Of a stretch of 64,000 bases of DNA, positions 48,858 to 57,842 are shown one piece after another. Within the stretch, counting starts at the first letter, position 1, and each line of letters starts with the position of its first letter. The notes under the pieces were generated by a model that was given only the letters and a program-made list of their open reading frames with translations, did not search any database and was not told where the DNA came from. This stretch comes from Wansuia hejianensis (lineage in GTDB: Bacteria > Bacillota > Clostridia > Lachnospirales > Lachnospiraceae): NCBI RefSeq assembly GCF_014337215.1, contig NZ_CP060635.1, forward strand, positions 1-64,000, given 5' to 3'. A program made the translations under genes and the position numbers.

Positions 48858-51026
48858 ATGAAGGTCAAAAAAATTCATATTGAAAATTATCGAATGTTAA
48901 AAAGGATGGATATTGATCTTGAAGAAAATCTATCTTTAATCATAGGAAAAAACAACTGTGGCAAGACCTCTTTTCTTTCTATATTAAGTAAATTTATTGG
49001 CTCCCAAAGTTCGACCAATAATTTCACATACAATGATTTTAATAGCGATTTCCAAGATTCTTTGTTTGATGTTATTAATGATGATCGGCCATCTTGGGAA
49101 AAACTAAATATAAAGGGGATCGAATTATACCTCTTTATCGAATATGATGAAACTGATAACCTTTCAAACATTCAGCCTCTTATGCTGGATTTGGATCCGG
49201 ACAATAATATTGTTATTTTAAAATTTGAGTACACAATATCCGATCAAAAGTTCATTAAGTTAATTAGCGATTTTAATACATATTGCAAAAAATTTGAAAA
49301 AGAACCTGATTACTCTAAGAGTGAAGTGTTTGATATATTTATGAGAGCCAAGCATCGAAAGTATTTTGAAATGCTGAAAAAGGCAATTTTATTCGATGTC
49401 GACTCTAAGAGTGCGTCTCAAACAGTTTCTACAGTTCTTGACCCTTCTGATCTTGATCTTAATAAGCTGATATGCTTTCGTTGTATTAGTGCAAGACGAG
49501 ATACGGAAAACAAAGAGGGCGATAATACACTATCGAGCCTTTCAAATCGTTATTATGAAAAGACTAAGGATGATGAAAGTAATCCTACAGTTGCTAATTT
49601 TGAAGATACTTTGCACTCAACCGATAAAGCGCTATCGGGAGTATATGATGGACTATTTGAGAAAGTCATAAAAAAAGTCAAGAAGTTTGGCGGAATTCGT
49701 GAAAATGAAACTGTAGTTAAAATCATTTCAACGCTTAGTCAGCAACAATTACTAAAGGGTAATACGACAGTCGTTTATGAAAGCAATAATCATCAGTTAC
49801 CAGAAAGTTATAATGGCCTTGGATACTTGAACCTTATTAGCATAATTATGGAGGTTGAAATATACCTGGAAGATTTCTTAAAGAAATCTAATGAAACAGA
49901 AAAGCCAGCGGATATTAATCTTCTTTTTATAGAAGAACCGGAAGCCCATACTCATCCGCAGTTACAGTATGTATTTATCAAGAATATTAAAAGTTTGCTT
50001 ATAGATGGTATTTCCGATGAACACGGAAATAGATTGATTAATCTCCAAACAATTATCACATCCCATTCCTCTCACATTGTTTCCGAATGCGATTTTGACG
50101 ATATTAAATATTTTAAAAGGAGTTCTAATACAGAGGTTATTTCTCAGAATCTTAAGGAACTTGAAACCGGATATAAAACTGAAAAAGATCCTGAACGAAA
50201 CCATTTTAAATTCTTAAAACAATATCTAACTCTTAACTACTCTGAAATCTTTTTTGCTGATAAGGCAATTTTATATGAAGGCGAAACTGAGGGTATATTG
50301 TTACCGGCAATGCTCAAAAAAGTTGATGAAGAACACCCATCAGAAAACGATTTGCCACTTCTTTCTCAAAACATTTCACTCATTGCAAGTGGAGCATATT
50401 CACAAATCTTCGACGAATTTCTGTCTTTTATCGGAATTAAAACTTTGATCATTACAGATATTGATTCAGGCAAAGAAAGTATATCTAAAGACAAGAACGG
50501 TAGGGATATAAAGAAGATAGTAGCATGTTCAATAGAAGAAGCCACACATACGACAAATGGTGCGCTATTGCACTATTTCGGGACTCCATTAAGCAAGAGT
50601 AGCGCAAAAGAGCCTATATCATTTTTTATGGCTTTGACACCGGAGAATAAGATTCTTCAAAAATACAACGGATTATGGGAAACCAACCCAAACGGCAACC
50701 TAATGATAGCATACCAAACAAAAGAAGCCGACAGCTACTATCCGCGTAGTTTTGAGGACGCTTTCTTTCAGATTAATAGAGAGTTTATTATCCAAAATGA
50801 GCAATTATTTCCAAGCTTAAAGTGCAAGGAGCAACTCGACGAAAAAGATGCAGATGGTCACTTTATTTACGATTCTTATGATTTGGCCAATAACTGTATT
50901 GGAAGCAAAGCTTCATTTGCTCTTGATATTCTCCTTAATAGCATTAATGATGGAAAACACACTTTTTCAAATTGGAAAATGCCACCTTATATTGAGGAGG
51001 GATTACTTTGGCTGCGACAGAATTAA
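48858..51026 (+). CDS. gajA: OLD-family ATPase/TOPRIM nuclease, GajA-like
   Basis: 722 residues. N-terminal ABC-type ATPase: Walker A GKNNCGKTS (about 30-38), signature-like NGLGYLN (about 319-325), Walker B LLFIEEPEAHTHPQLQ (about 355-370), H-loop TSHSSHIVSE (about 398). C-terminal TOPRIM: conserved Glu in LYEGETEG (about 472-479) and the DxD in ITDIDSGKES (about 532-541). This is the class 2 OLD arrangement, in which a helicase gene follows, as in Gabija GajA, which nicks phage DNA when nucleotides are depleted. The prototype is about 580 aa; the excess lies before Walker B and at the C-terminus. Low GC, own promoter, helicase overlaps by 19 nt. Confidence 0.85.
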   Translation: MKVKKIHIENYRMLKRMDIDLEENLSLIIGKNNCGKTSFLSILSKFIGSQSSTNNFTYNDFNSDFQDSLFDVINDDRPSWEKLNIKGIELYLFIEYDETDNLSNIQPLMLDLDPDNNIVILKFEYTISDQKFIKLISDFNTYCKKFEKEPDYSKSEVFDIFMRAKHRKYFEMLKKAILFDVDSKSASQTVSTVLDPSDLDLNKLICFRCISARRDTENKEGDNTLSSLSNRYYEKTKDDESNPTVANFEDTLHSTDKALSGVYDGLFEKVIKKVKKFGGIRENETVVKIISTLSQQQLLKGNTTVVYESNNHQLPESYNGLGYLNLISIIMEVEIYLEDFLKKSNETEKPADINLLFIEEPEAHTHPQLQYVFIKNIKSLLIDGISDEHGNRLINLQTIITSHSSHIVSECDFDDIKYFKRSSNTEVISQNLKELETGYKTEKDPERNHFKFLKQYLTLNYSEIFFADKAILYEGETEGILLPAMLKKVDEEHPSENDLPLLSQNISLIASGAYSQIFDEFLSFIGIKTLIITDIDSGKESISKDKNGRDIKKIVACSIEEATHTTNGALLHYFGTPLSKSSAKEPISFFMALTPENKILQKYNGLWETNPNGNLMIAYQTKEADSYYPRSFEDAFFQINREFIIQNEQLFPSLKCKEQLDEKDADGHFIYDSYDLANNCIGSKASFALDILLNSINDGKHTFSNWKMPPYIEEGLLWLRQN

Positions 51027-52942
51027 AAAATCAGAAAGAATTAAGTCAAATTCTCCAGCAAATAAAAATGGGGCATCATTTTTTATTAAGCGGTGGAGCC
51101 GGAAGCGGGAAAACTTTTTCATTAGTAGAGGTATTACAATCCATCTCCTCATTAGTTCCATCAGCTCATATTGCGTGTATCACTTATACAAATGCCGCAG
51201 CTATAGAGATTAAAAATCGTGCAAGCGTTAAAAACCTGAGAGTTTCAACAATTCATGACTTTTTATGGGATTCAATTGCTCAATTTCAGAAAGAATTAAA
51301 AGTAACATTGTTGGAATTGATCAATGAGCCGGACAATGTAATAAAAAGTCCGACGCCAGGAGAAATTTATTCCAACGAATTCGAAAACGGGATACAGTAT
51401 AAAGAATACGTACGAATTGGTAATGGAGAAATTTCGCATGATGAAGTGCTGCTTTTAGCTCACAGAATGTTCAAAAAGTATCCTCGTCTCTGTGATTTGC
51501 TATTGGACAAATTTCAATTTATTTTTGTTGATGAATATCAAGACACTTCTCCTTTGGTCATAGAAATATTATTGAATTTTCTCCAGGCCAGAAAAAAGAA
51601 AAACATTATTGGCTTTTTTGGAGACTCTATGCAATCAATATATGAGACAGGTGTTGGAGTCATTGATGGGTACATAGAGCAGGGCATCGTCGTTAAAGTG
51701 ATAAAAGAGCAAAACCGCAGGAATCCGCAGTCTGTTATTGATATAGCAAATGCTTTAAGAAAAGATGGACTGATTCAACAACCTTCAGACGATATTTCGG
51801 CACCGAATATGAAAAATAGCGTCGTTAAACAAGGAACTGTAAAATTTGCATATTCAAAGAGTTTTGATTTAAAGAAAGTTAAATCATCCATATTGGTACA
51901 GGGGTGGGATTTTACAAATGCTAAAGAAACCAAAGAACTACGGCTAACCCACAATCTGATTGCAAATGAAGCTGGTTTTTCGCAACTTATGGAGATTTAC
52001 GACAATGATCCAATTGCAGCATTTAAAAAAGCATTCAAAGAGGAAGCAAAAAAACAGAGTATCCAAATACCTAATGATGTTCCTTTTGAAGATGCCGTAG
52101 GTTTATTGAATTGGACCTATAAAAGAGGCCCCAATAAAGGGAAATCTCACTTGGATGTTCTTTTGGAAGCTCCCTCAAATAAAAAGCTTTTTGAGCACAT
52201 TAAGAGATGGCCGTATGAGAAAGTCCAGAAAATTTATTTGGACAAAGATAGCCTGATTGATGACAAAGTTGTAATTGATGGTGTTACTATAAAAGAACCA
52301 AAAAGAGATCGTTTAATACAGCACTTGTTTAAGATTCAAGAACTCATCTCTTTATATGAGTCAAAGCAATATAATGAATTAATTCGAATGACCTCATTCC
52401 GTGTTCAGTCAGTTGCTGATAAAGTAAAGCTTAAAACAGCTATTGAGCATTTAAAAGCGCAAAATGGAGCTTCGATTGCAACCGTCATCAGTTATGCACA
52501 TAAAGAAGGTCTTTGTATTATTGATGACCAACTTCAGGAATTTATTGATAATAACGAATATTTGTATTGGCGTGTTTCGGATATTGCATTTGTGGAAGTC
52601 CAGAATCTCTACAAATATATTGAAGGGTATATGCCGTTTTCTACCCAGCACAAAATAAAAGGGCTTGAATTTAAAAATGTGTTAATTGTATTGCACAATG
52701 GCGGCTGGAACAATTACAATTTTGAATATCTTTTTAATCACAATGTAGGTGCTATGCTGACTCCTGCTCAAAAAAGAAGCTATCCCAATATATTGCGTCG
52801 AACCCAAAAACTCTTTTATGTTTGCTGTACCAGAGCTAAAGATAATTTAGTGGTATACTATCCCTCTCCGAGTGATGAAATCTTAGAGGGCGCAGTCAAT
52901 TTATTCGGAACTAAAAATTGTATCGATCTTGATGCCGAATAA
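51008..52942 (+). CDS. gajB: UvrD/Rep-like superfamily 1 helicase, GajB-like
   Basis: 644 residues with all main SF1 motifs: Walker A GGAGSGKT (about 29-36), motif Ia ITYTNAAAIEI, motif II FVDEYQDTSP (about 174-183), motif III GDSMQSIYE (about 204-212), motif V STQHKIKGLEFKNVLIV, and motif VI VCCTRAKDNLVVYY (about 603-616). Starts at TTG (51008) inside the end of gajA, with GAGGAGGG upstream, so translation is coupled. In Gabija, GajB senses or processes DNA ends and activates GajA. Prototype GajB is about 500 aa, so this one has an insertion (about 300-440). Confidence 0.85.
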   Translation: MAATELKNQKELSQILQQIKMGHHFLLSGGAGSGKTFSLVEVLQSISSLVPSAHIACITYTNAAAIEIKNRASVKNLRVSTIHDFLWDSIAQFQKELKVTLLELINEPDNVIKSPTPGEIYSNEFENGIQYKEYVRIGNGEISHDEVLLLAHRMFKKYPRLCDLLLDKFQFIFVDEYQDTSPLVIEILLNFLQARKKKNIIGFFGDSMQSIYETGVGVIDGYIEQGIVVKVIKEQNRRNPQSVIDIANALRKDGLIQQPSDDISAPNMKNSVVKQGTVKFAYSKSFDLKKVKSSILVQGWDFTNAKETKELRLTHNLIANEAGFSQLMEIYDNDPIAAFKKAFKEEAKKQSIQIPNDVPFEDAVGLLNWTYKRGPNKGKSHLDVLLEAPSNKKLFEHIKRWPYEKVQKIYLDKDSLIDDKVVIDGVTIKEPKRDRLIQHLFKIQELISLYESKQYNELIRMTSFRVQSVADKVKLKTAIEHLKAQNGASIATVISYAHKEGLCIIDDQLQEFIDNNEYLYWRVSDIAFVEVQNLYKYIEGYMPFSTQHKIKGLEFKNVLIVLHNGGWNNYNFEYLFNHNVGAMLTPAQKRSYPNILRRTQKLFYVCCTRAKDNLVVYYPSPSDEILEGAVNLFGTKNCIDLDAE

Positions 52943-53194
52943 TTGTTAGGATGAACAAAGGTCGAAATTTAGAACTCAAAAATAAGACAGCCAAGTTCTG
53001 ACTTCTTTTTTATTCGTTAACTTCAGTATTTAAGTCACTTATCAATATGAGTATTCTTTTGACCCAAATGAGGCCACCAGAAAATAAAACTCAAAAGATA
53101 ACGATGTAAAAATGAAAATGGACCTATTCTGGATCTGGAAGTCTTATTTTCAGCGGGTATCTTTTTTGTAGCGTAAACCAATAATTATTATGGG

Positions 53195-53228
53195 AATCCC
53201 TTAAAACATTAAGTTTTAAGGGATTTTT
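53195..53228 (+). terminator. Intrinsic terminator downstream of the Gabija-like operon
   Basis: Perfect 13-bp arms AATCCCTTAAAAC / GTTTTAAGGGATT with a 5-nt loop, followed by TTTCTTT. It is 250 nt after gajB. Confidence 0.8.
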
Positions 53229-53685
53229 CTTTACGCTGAATGATATATGGGGCAGAAAAGGGCAAAGTGATGTCCAGATACAAACGAAAGCCCTCAGAGC
53301 AGTAGGCGCGTGATTAGTATGAGAAAACTGCTGCGCAGCATATCAATGCATAAAGTGTTTAAGGCCGTCATGAATGAGAGAATGAGGCTGAAGTGAGCTT
53401 GTTTTTTATTTCTTTTGGGACATATTTAAGATGGTTTTTGGCGGTGGAGGCAGAGACGAAAATCACTGAGATATTGTTGAAGATCGGCCGTATGAGCAGA
53501 GATAAAGGCGTATATTCAATAGAAACTGTGTAAAAAAAGATATTTATCGAGTTTTCCGGATGGAAAATTATGGAATAATATCTTTTTTTGCTAAGTATGA
53601 TTTTGCGAATCGGGGGTTTTATTCCAATATTTAAAAAAAGCTTGAAAAAAACCGTCACACATAGTAGAAATACTGTCACAGCGGG

Positions 53686-53714
53686 TAGACTTTTTATGAC
53701 GCACATGTTATAAT
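53686..53714 (+). promoter_or_regulatory. Promoter of the EPS/capsule locus
   Basis: TAGACT, 17 nt, TATAAT. About 215 nt of leader precede the first gene; hairpins AGGTGT/ACACCT (53732-53755) and GTTAC/GTAAC (53779-53804) lie near its start. Confidence 0.5.
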
Positions 53715-53937
53715 TTTCAGGACAGTTATAGAGGTGTATTTGTAAAGAAACACCTTGCACCTATTGGAAGAATGCTCTGTTACACATAGTCTACTTTATG
53801 TAACGAAGTGAAAAAATTAGGATGGGGATAGCTGTTGTTGTGCTTCTGATTTCTAAAAAATGCGGTAGTTTTGAAAGGGTAAACTACATAATTCTGATTG
53901 AATGATTCGACGGGTCAGAAAGGTTGTGTGGAGAGAA

Positions 53938-54666
53938 ATGGAGAACATGTATGATATTCATTGTCATGCGCTGCAGCAGGTAGATGACGGTGCGGATTCC
54001 CTGCAGATGGCGCTTGATATGCTGGCATACGAATATACTGAAGGTGTCAGGACGATCATATTGACTCCGCATTTCCGCAAATTGATGTTTGAGACAGATG
54101 AGAAGGCCATAGAAGAACAGTTTGCTTTACTCTGTGCCGCGGCGGCTGAGCGTTTGCCGGATTTACGTCTGTATTTGGGATGTGAATTTCATGTGAATAT
54201 GGACATGATAGAACTTCTGGAACAAAAGGGGAAGCGGTTTTGCATGGCGGACTCAGAATATGTTCTGATGGAGTTTTCCGGAAGAGATGGCCGGGCGTAC
54301 ATTTGGGAACGGCTGTATGCAGCCGTTACGAATGGATTTTATCCGATTATAGCTCACGCGGAACGTTATTCGGTTCTGAGAGACAATCTGGATTTTGTAG
54401 AAGAGATTGTGCATCTGGGAGCGAGGCTGCAGGTGAATGCCGACAGTGTAATCGGAAAGAATGGGCGGGAAGGAAAGAAGTTTTGCCAGCAATTGATAAA
54501 ACGCAGGCTTCTGGATTTTGTGGGCAGTGACGCACATGATCTGAAACGCCGCCCGTCCCGTATAGCTGAGTGTGCTGCATATATTGAGAAAAAAGCAGGA
54601 CATGACTTTGCGGAGCAGATATTTGTCAATAATCCAGCGGAGATTATTGAGCAGCAGATACAGTGA
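53938..54666 (+). CDS. CpsB/CapC-type PHP-domain tyrosine phosphatase
   Basis: 243 residues. PHP metal motifs DIHCHALQQVDDGADS (about 5-20), LTPHF, IIAHAERY, and the late GSDAHD are visible. CpsB-type Mn-dependent phosphatases dephosphorylate the BY-kinase that controls capsule length. No kinase (CpsD/CapB) or CpsC adaptor gene is visible around it. The frame begins at 53902; GTGTGGAGAG fits the ATG at 53938 and an ATG at 53947 is a weaker alternative. First gene of the EPS locus. Confidence 0.88.
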   Translation: MENMYDIHCHALQQVDDGADSLQMALDMLAYEYTEGVRTIILTPHFRKLMFETDEKAIEEQFALLCAAAAERLPDLRLYLGCEFHVNMDMIELLEQKGKRFCMADSEYVLMEFSGRDGRAYIWERLYAAVTNGFYPIIAHAERYSVLRDNLDFVEEIVHLGARLQVNADSVIGKNGREGKKFCQQLIKRRLLDFVGSDAHDLKRRPSRIAECAAYIEKKAGHDFAEQIFVNNPAEIIEQQIQ

Positions 54667-54915
54667 TTTGATCTGCAAACGGAGAGTAACTGTTTTGTTG
54701 AGAATTAATCAGAATCGCCAGTGTGCCTGCAGTTGTGTGGCTACCTGGTGAAATTATTTTTGTAGGGTATGCGTTGCAATATGCTCTGTAAAGTATGAGA
54801 AGAAGCATGGCAGCCGGTAGGTTTATCGCCTTGCTGTTATGGGATTAAACTTTGTGTTTTTAGAGTTGATTAAGAACATAAAATTTGGATTTGGATTACA
54901 GGGGTGATAGCAAGT
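54667..54915. other. Noncoding gap between CpsB-type and EpsC-type genes
   Basis: 249 nt without a gene, terminator or convincing promoter. GTGATAG just before the ATG at 54916 serves the next gene. Confidence 0.4.
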
Positions 54916-57045
54916 ATGGGAAAGACGCAAGAAAATGGTTTAAATGGCAGTCCCAAAAGAAAAAAGAAAAAAATGCTGGAACATTGGGAAGTTGTGGCTT
55001 TTTATCTGGTTTTATATGATATGGCTGCGGTCAATCTGGCGTATTTTACAGGGCTTTGGCTGCGCTTTGATTTTCATTTTTCTAGTATCCCTCAAACATA
55101 TCTGTATGCGTTTTTAAGGTTTGCGCCTTTTTATACAGCATTTACGATAATCGTGTTTTATGCATTACGGCTGTACAAAAGTATTTGGCGCTTTGCTAGC
55201 TTTAGCGAACTGAACCGGATATTTGTAGCGAGTTTTATAACTGCGATGTTCCAGGTGGTTGGTATTACCGGATTTATAAAACGGATGCCAGCCTCTTATT
55301 ACATTATTGGGGCGGTGACCCAGTTCCTTCTGACGGTGGCAATCAGGTTTGCCTACCGGTATATTTTGCTGGAACGGAGCAAGCGGGAAAAGAATAGTGC
55401 AGCGGTACATAACGTCATGGTCATTGGCGCGGGGGCTGCCGGACAGGTGATTCTAAAAGAGCTGGTAAACTCTAAGGAAGCCAAAGCAAGGCCCCGCTGC
55501 ATTATTGATGATAATTCAAATAAATGGGGACGTTTTATCGACGGGGTGCCGATTGTCGGCGGCCGTGACGATATTATGGACAGCGTCAAAAAGTATAAGA
55601 TTGACCAGATATTGTTCGCGATCCCCACGGCTACGGTTGGACAACAGAGAGACATTTTGAATATCTGCAAAGAGACGGGCTGCGAGATGAAGCGGCTGCC
55701 AGGGGTGTACCAGCTTGTAAATGGAGAAGTTTCCCTGAGCAAGATGAAGGCTGTGGCAGTAGAGGATCTGCTGGGCCGCGATCCGATTAAGGTAAATATG
55801 GAAGAAATATTTCAGCATTTAAAAGGCAAGACGATACTCGTCACCGGCGGCGGCGGGTCTATCGGAAGCGAGCTCTGCAGGCAGATCGCGGGGCATGAGC
55901 CAAAACGGCTGATTATTTTTGATATTTATGAAAACAATGCTTACGACATTGAACAGGAGCTGTTAGCAAAATATCCGAAATTGGATCTGAAGGTGCTGAT
56001 CGGATCTGTCCGAGACAGTGGGAAAGTTAACTGGCTGTTCGAGACGTATAAGCCGGATATCGTGTATCACGCGGCGGCACATAAGCATGTCCCGTTAATG
56101 GAAAACAGTCCCTGCGAGGCAATTAAGAATAATGTGATAGGTACATATAAAACGGCGTACGCAGCGTTAAAAAACGGCTGCCATCGGTTTGTGCTGATCA
56201 GCACGGATAAGGCTGTAAATCCAACGAATATCATGGGAGCCAGTAAACGATTATGTGAAATGGTGATCCAGAGCATGGATATAGTCAGTAAAGAAGGGCG
56301 GGAAGATCTACTGCCGTTGATTTATACACATGGACAAAGAGAAGATGAGCTGCATGATTCTGAGGGCAAAGCAACGGTACGGCATATGGAAAGTGCAGGA
56401 AGGCGGAAAAACAGGACGGAATTTGTGGCCGTACGTTTTGGAAATGTGCTGGGAAGCAATGGGTCGGTGATACCGCTGTTCAGGAAGCAGATAGAAAAGG
56501 GCGGTCCGGTAACGGTGACACATCCTGATATCATACGATATTTCATGACGATACCCGAGGCGGTAAGCTTGGTGCTTCAGGCGGGGACATACGCGAAGGG
56601 CGGGGAAATATTTGTATTGGATATGGGGGAACCGGTGAAGATTGATACGTTGGCGAGGAATTTGATTAAGCTGTCGGGGTATAAGCCGGATGAAGATATA
56701 AAGATTGTGTATACGGGGCTTAGGCCGGGGGAGAAGCTGTATGAGGAAAAGCTGATGGCGGAAGAAGGGATGGAAAAGACGCCAAATGATTTGATACATA
56801 TTGGGAAACCGATATACATGGATGTTGAGCGATTTTTTAAACAGTTAGAGTTGCTTGCTCAATTCAGCTATGTAGAAAGCCCTGAAATTTTAAGTATTGT
56901 AGCTTTGGCGGTTCCTACTTACCATTGTAAATCTGATGAAGATAAGATACCAATCAGTGAAGATAATCATGAGGCATTAATGAAAGAATCGGCAATAACC
57001 CGGGAAAGTATCCGGCAAAGCGCTTATTATGGAAAGAAAGCTTAG
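54916..57045 (+). CDS. Membrane nucleotide-sugar 4,6-dehydratase/epimerase (CapD/EpsC/WbpM type)
   Basis: About 709 residues. Four to five N-terminal membrane helices (about 25-145), a first Rossmann segment IGAGAAGQVILKE (about 168), and a catalytic SDR domain with VTGGGGSIGSELCRQI (about 311-326), STDKAVNPTN and MGASKR, where the usual YxxxK is MxxxK as in this subfamily. It makes 4-keto-6-deoxy sugars for the first EPS residue. Longer than the typical 600-640 aa: an insert of about 40 residues before FVAVRFGNVLGSNGS and a C-terminal tail. A GTG at 54904 is also in frame; ATG 54916 fits GGGGTGATAG. Confidence 0.9.
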   Translation: MGKTQENGLNGSPKRKKKKMLEHWEVVAFYLVLYDMAAVNLAYFTGLWLRFDFHFSSIPQTYLYAFLRFAPFYTAFTIIVFYALRLYKSIWRFASFSELNRIFVASFITAMFQVVGITGFIKRMPASYYIIGAVTQFLLTVAIRFAYRYILLERSKREKNSAAVHNVMVIGAGAAGQVILKELVNSKEAKARPRCIIDDNSNKWGRFIDGVPIVGGRDDIMDSVKKYKIDQILFAIPTATVGQQRDILNICKETGCEMKRLPGVYQLVNGEVSLSKMKAVAVEDLLGRDPIKVNMEEIFQHLKGKTILVTGGGGSIGSELCRQIAGHEPKRLIIFDIYENNAYDIEQELLAKYPKLDLKVLIGSVRDSGKVNWLFETYKPDIVYHAAAHKHVPLMENSPCEAIKNNVIGTYKTAYAALKNGCHRFVLISTDKAVNPTNIMGASKRLCEMVIQSMDIVSKEGREDLLPLIYTHGQREDELHDSEGKATVRHMESAGRRKNRTEFVAVRFGNVLGSNGSVIPLFRKQIEKGGPVTVTHPDIIRYFMTIPEAVSLVLQAGTYAKGGEIFVLDMGEPVKIDTLARNLIKLSGYKPDEDIKIVYTGLRPGEKLYEEKLMAEEGMEKTPNDLIHIGKPIYMDVERFFKQLELLAQFSYVESPEILSIVALAVPTYHCKSDEDKIPISEDNHEALMKESAITRESIRQSAYYGKKA

Positions 57046-57842
57046 AGTGTTTAGAATTGCCAGTAAAAAATTAGTGGTTATATTTTGGGTACGAAAGGGA
57101 TGAAGTATAGAAAAACAGCTGACGGCGTTATTTGAACCCTTTTGTATTAAAGGTATGGATTAAAGCGTTATAATGCATTCAGGGGTGAATTTTATAAGGA
57201 TAGAGATATGATGTGATTAGTTGAGAAATAAGCACACGGGAGAAAAAGTATTTATGTCTGTACCATGATTTGAAGCAAAGCATTGAAAATTTGACTCAGT
57301 TTATCGACGATGCACAATCTTGAATTAGAGTACATGAAAGTAACCTTTGAGATGAAGTGGAAGTTTATGTTGGGCGAGAAAATCAAATGAGTTTAGCGCA
57401 TTGCTACTGAGAATCTTTACGGAAAGCCGAACATTTCGCATGGTACGGTTGAGAGAAAGAAAGTGATAGCGAGCGGGATAATAGGGACAACTAAGAAAAA
57501 TCCTTATTTTATGCCGGTTTCGCGAGTTTTGTATTTTTTCTTTTTGATATATTTCTTTGAAAAGAATAACAAGATCCATGTATCTGGGAGGTATGATGGG
57601 TGGATTCTTGGATGCTCTGATTTTGACTCCATGATAAGAGCAGAAAAACAAAAGGAGGAAAAACAAAAAAGAGTATTCAAGTACATAGGATTAAATAAGT
57701 CACCAATGATTAAATATTATAAAGAAATAATTTGCATCAATGAATTATATTGTCAATCTCGGAGTGGTTTTCATTTTGAATTTCTCACACAATGTGTGAA
57801 GTTGTCCAAGAGTTAGAGATACTATTATTTAGGAGAAAAGGC
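57046..57842. other. Degenerate region inside the EPS locus
   Basis: 797 nt between conserved EPS genes. Several broken frames; one open stretch (57463-57816, 117 codons) has no ribosome binding site and no recognisable domain. Base composition drops from the high-GC head of the locus to the AT-rich tail across this interval. It is probably remains of a lost gene or mobile element at a recombination joint. Confidence 0.5.

Larger units (their letters stand above)
45430..53230. mobile_element. Mobile/defence island (composite, boundaries approximate)
   Basis: Contains an IS91-type and an IS3-type transposase, a frameshifted replication-initiator fragment and the two-gene Gabija-like operon. 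It is more AT-rich than the flanks, especially 48.8-53.2 kb. It lies after a tRNA-Gly, but no repeat of the tRNA 3' end was found at the other side and no integrase gene is present, so a tRNA-targeted integration is not demonstrated. Confidence 0.5.
52943..53937. other. Long noncoding junction between Gabija-like operon and EPS locus
   Basis: 995 nt without a convincing gene. It holds an intrinsic terminator (53195-53228), short frames that look like degraded coding sequence (53270-53530, several stops), an EPS promoter (53686-53714) and hairpins. It marks the right edge of the island. Confidence 0.6.

Noticed and set aside
45037..53230. tRNA-Gly as attachment site of an integrative element
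   Set aside because: No copy of the tRNA 3' end was found near 52.9-53.9 kb and no integrase gene is in the island.
57250..57480. Remnant of a serine recombinase C-terminus
   Set aside because: Pieces in several frames faintly recall such proteins, but the similarity is too vague to call.
57463..57816. 117-codon frame as an EPS gene
   Set aside because: No ribosome binding site, no domain, Lys/Phe/Ile-rich translation from AT-rich DNA, and the DegT gene's true start lies just after its end.
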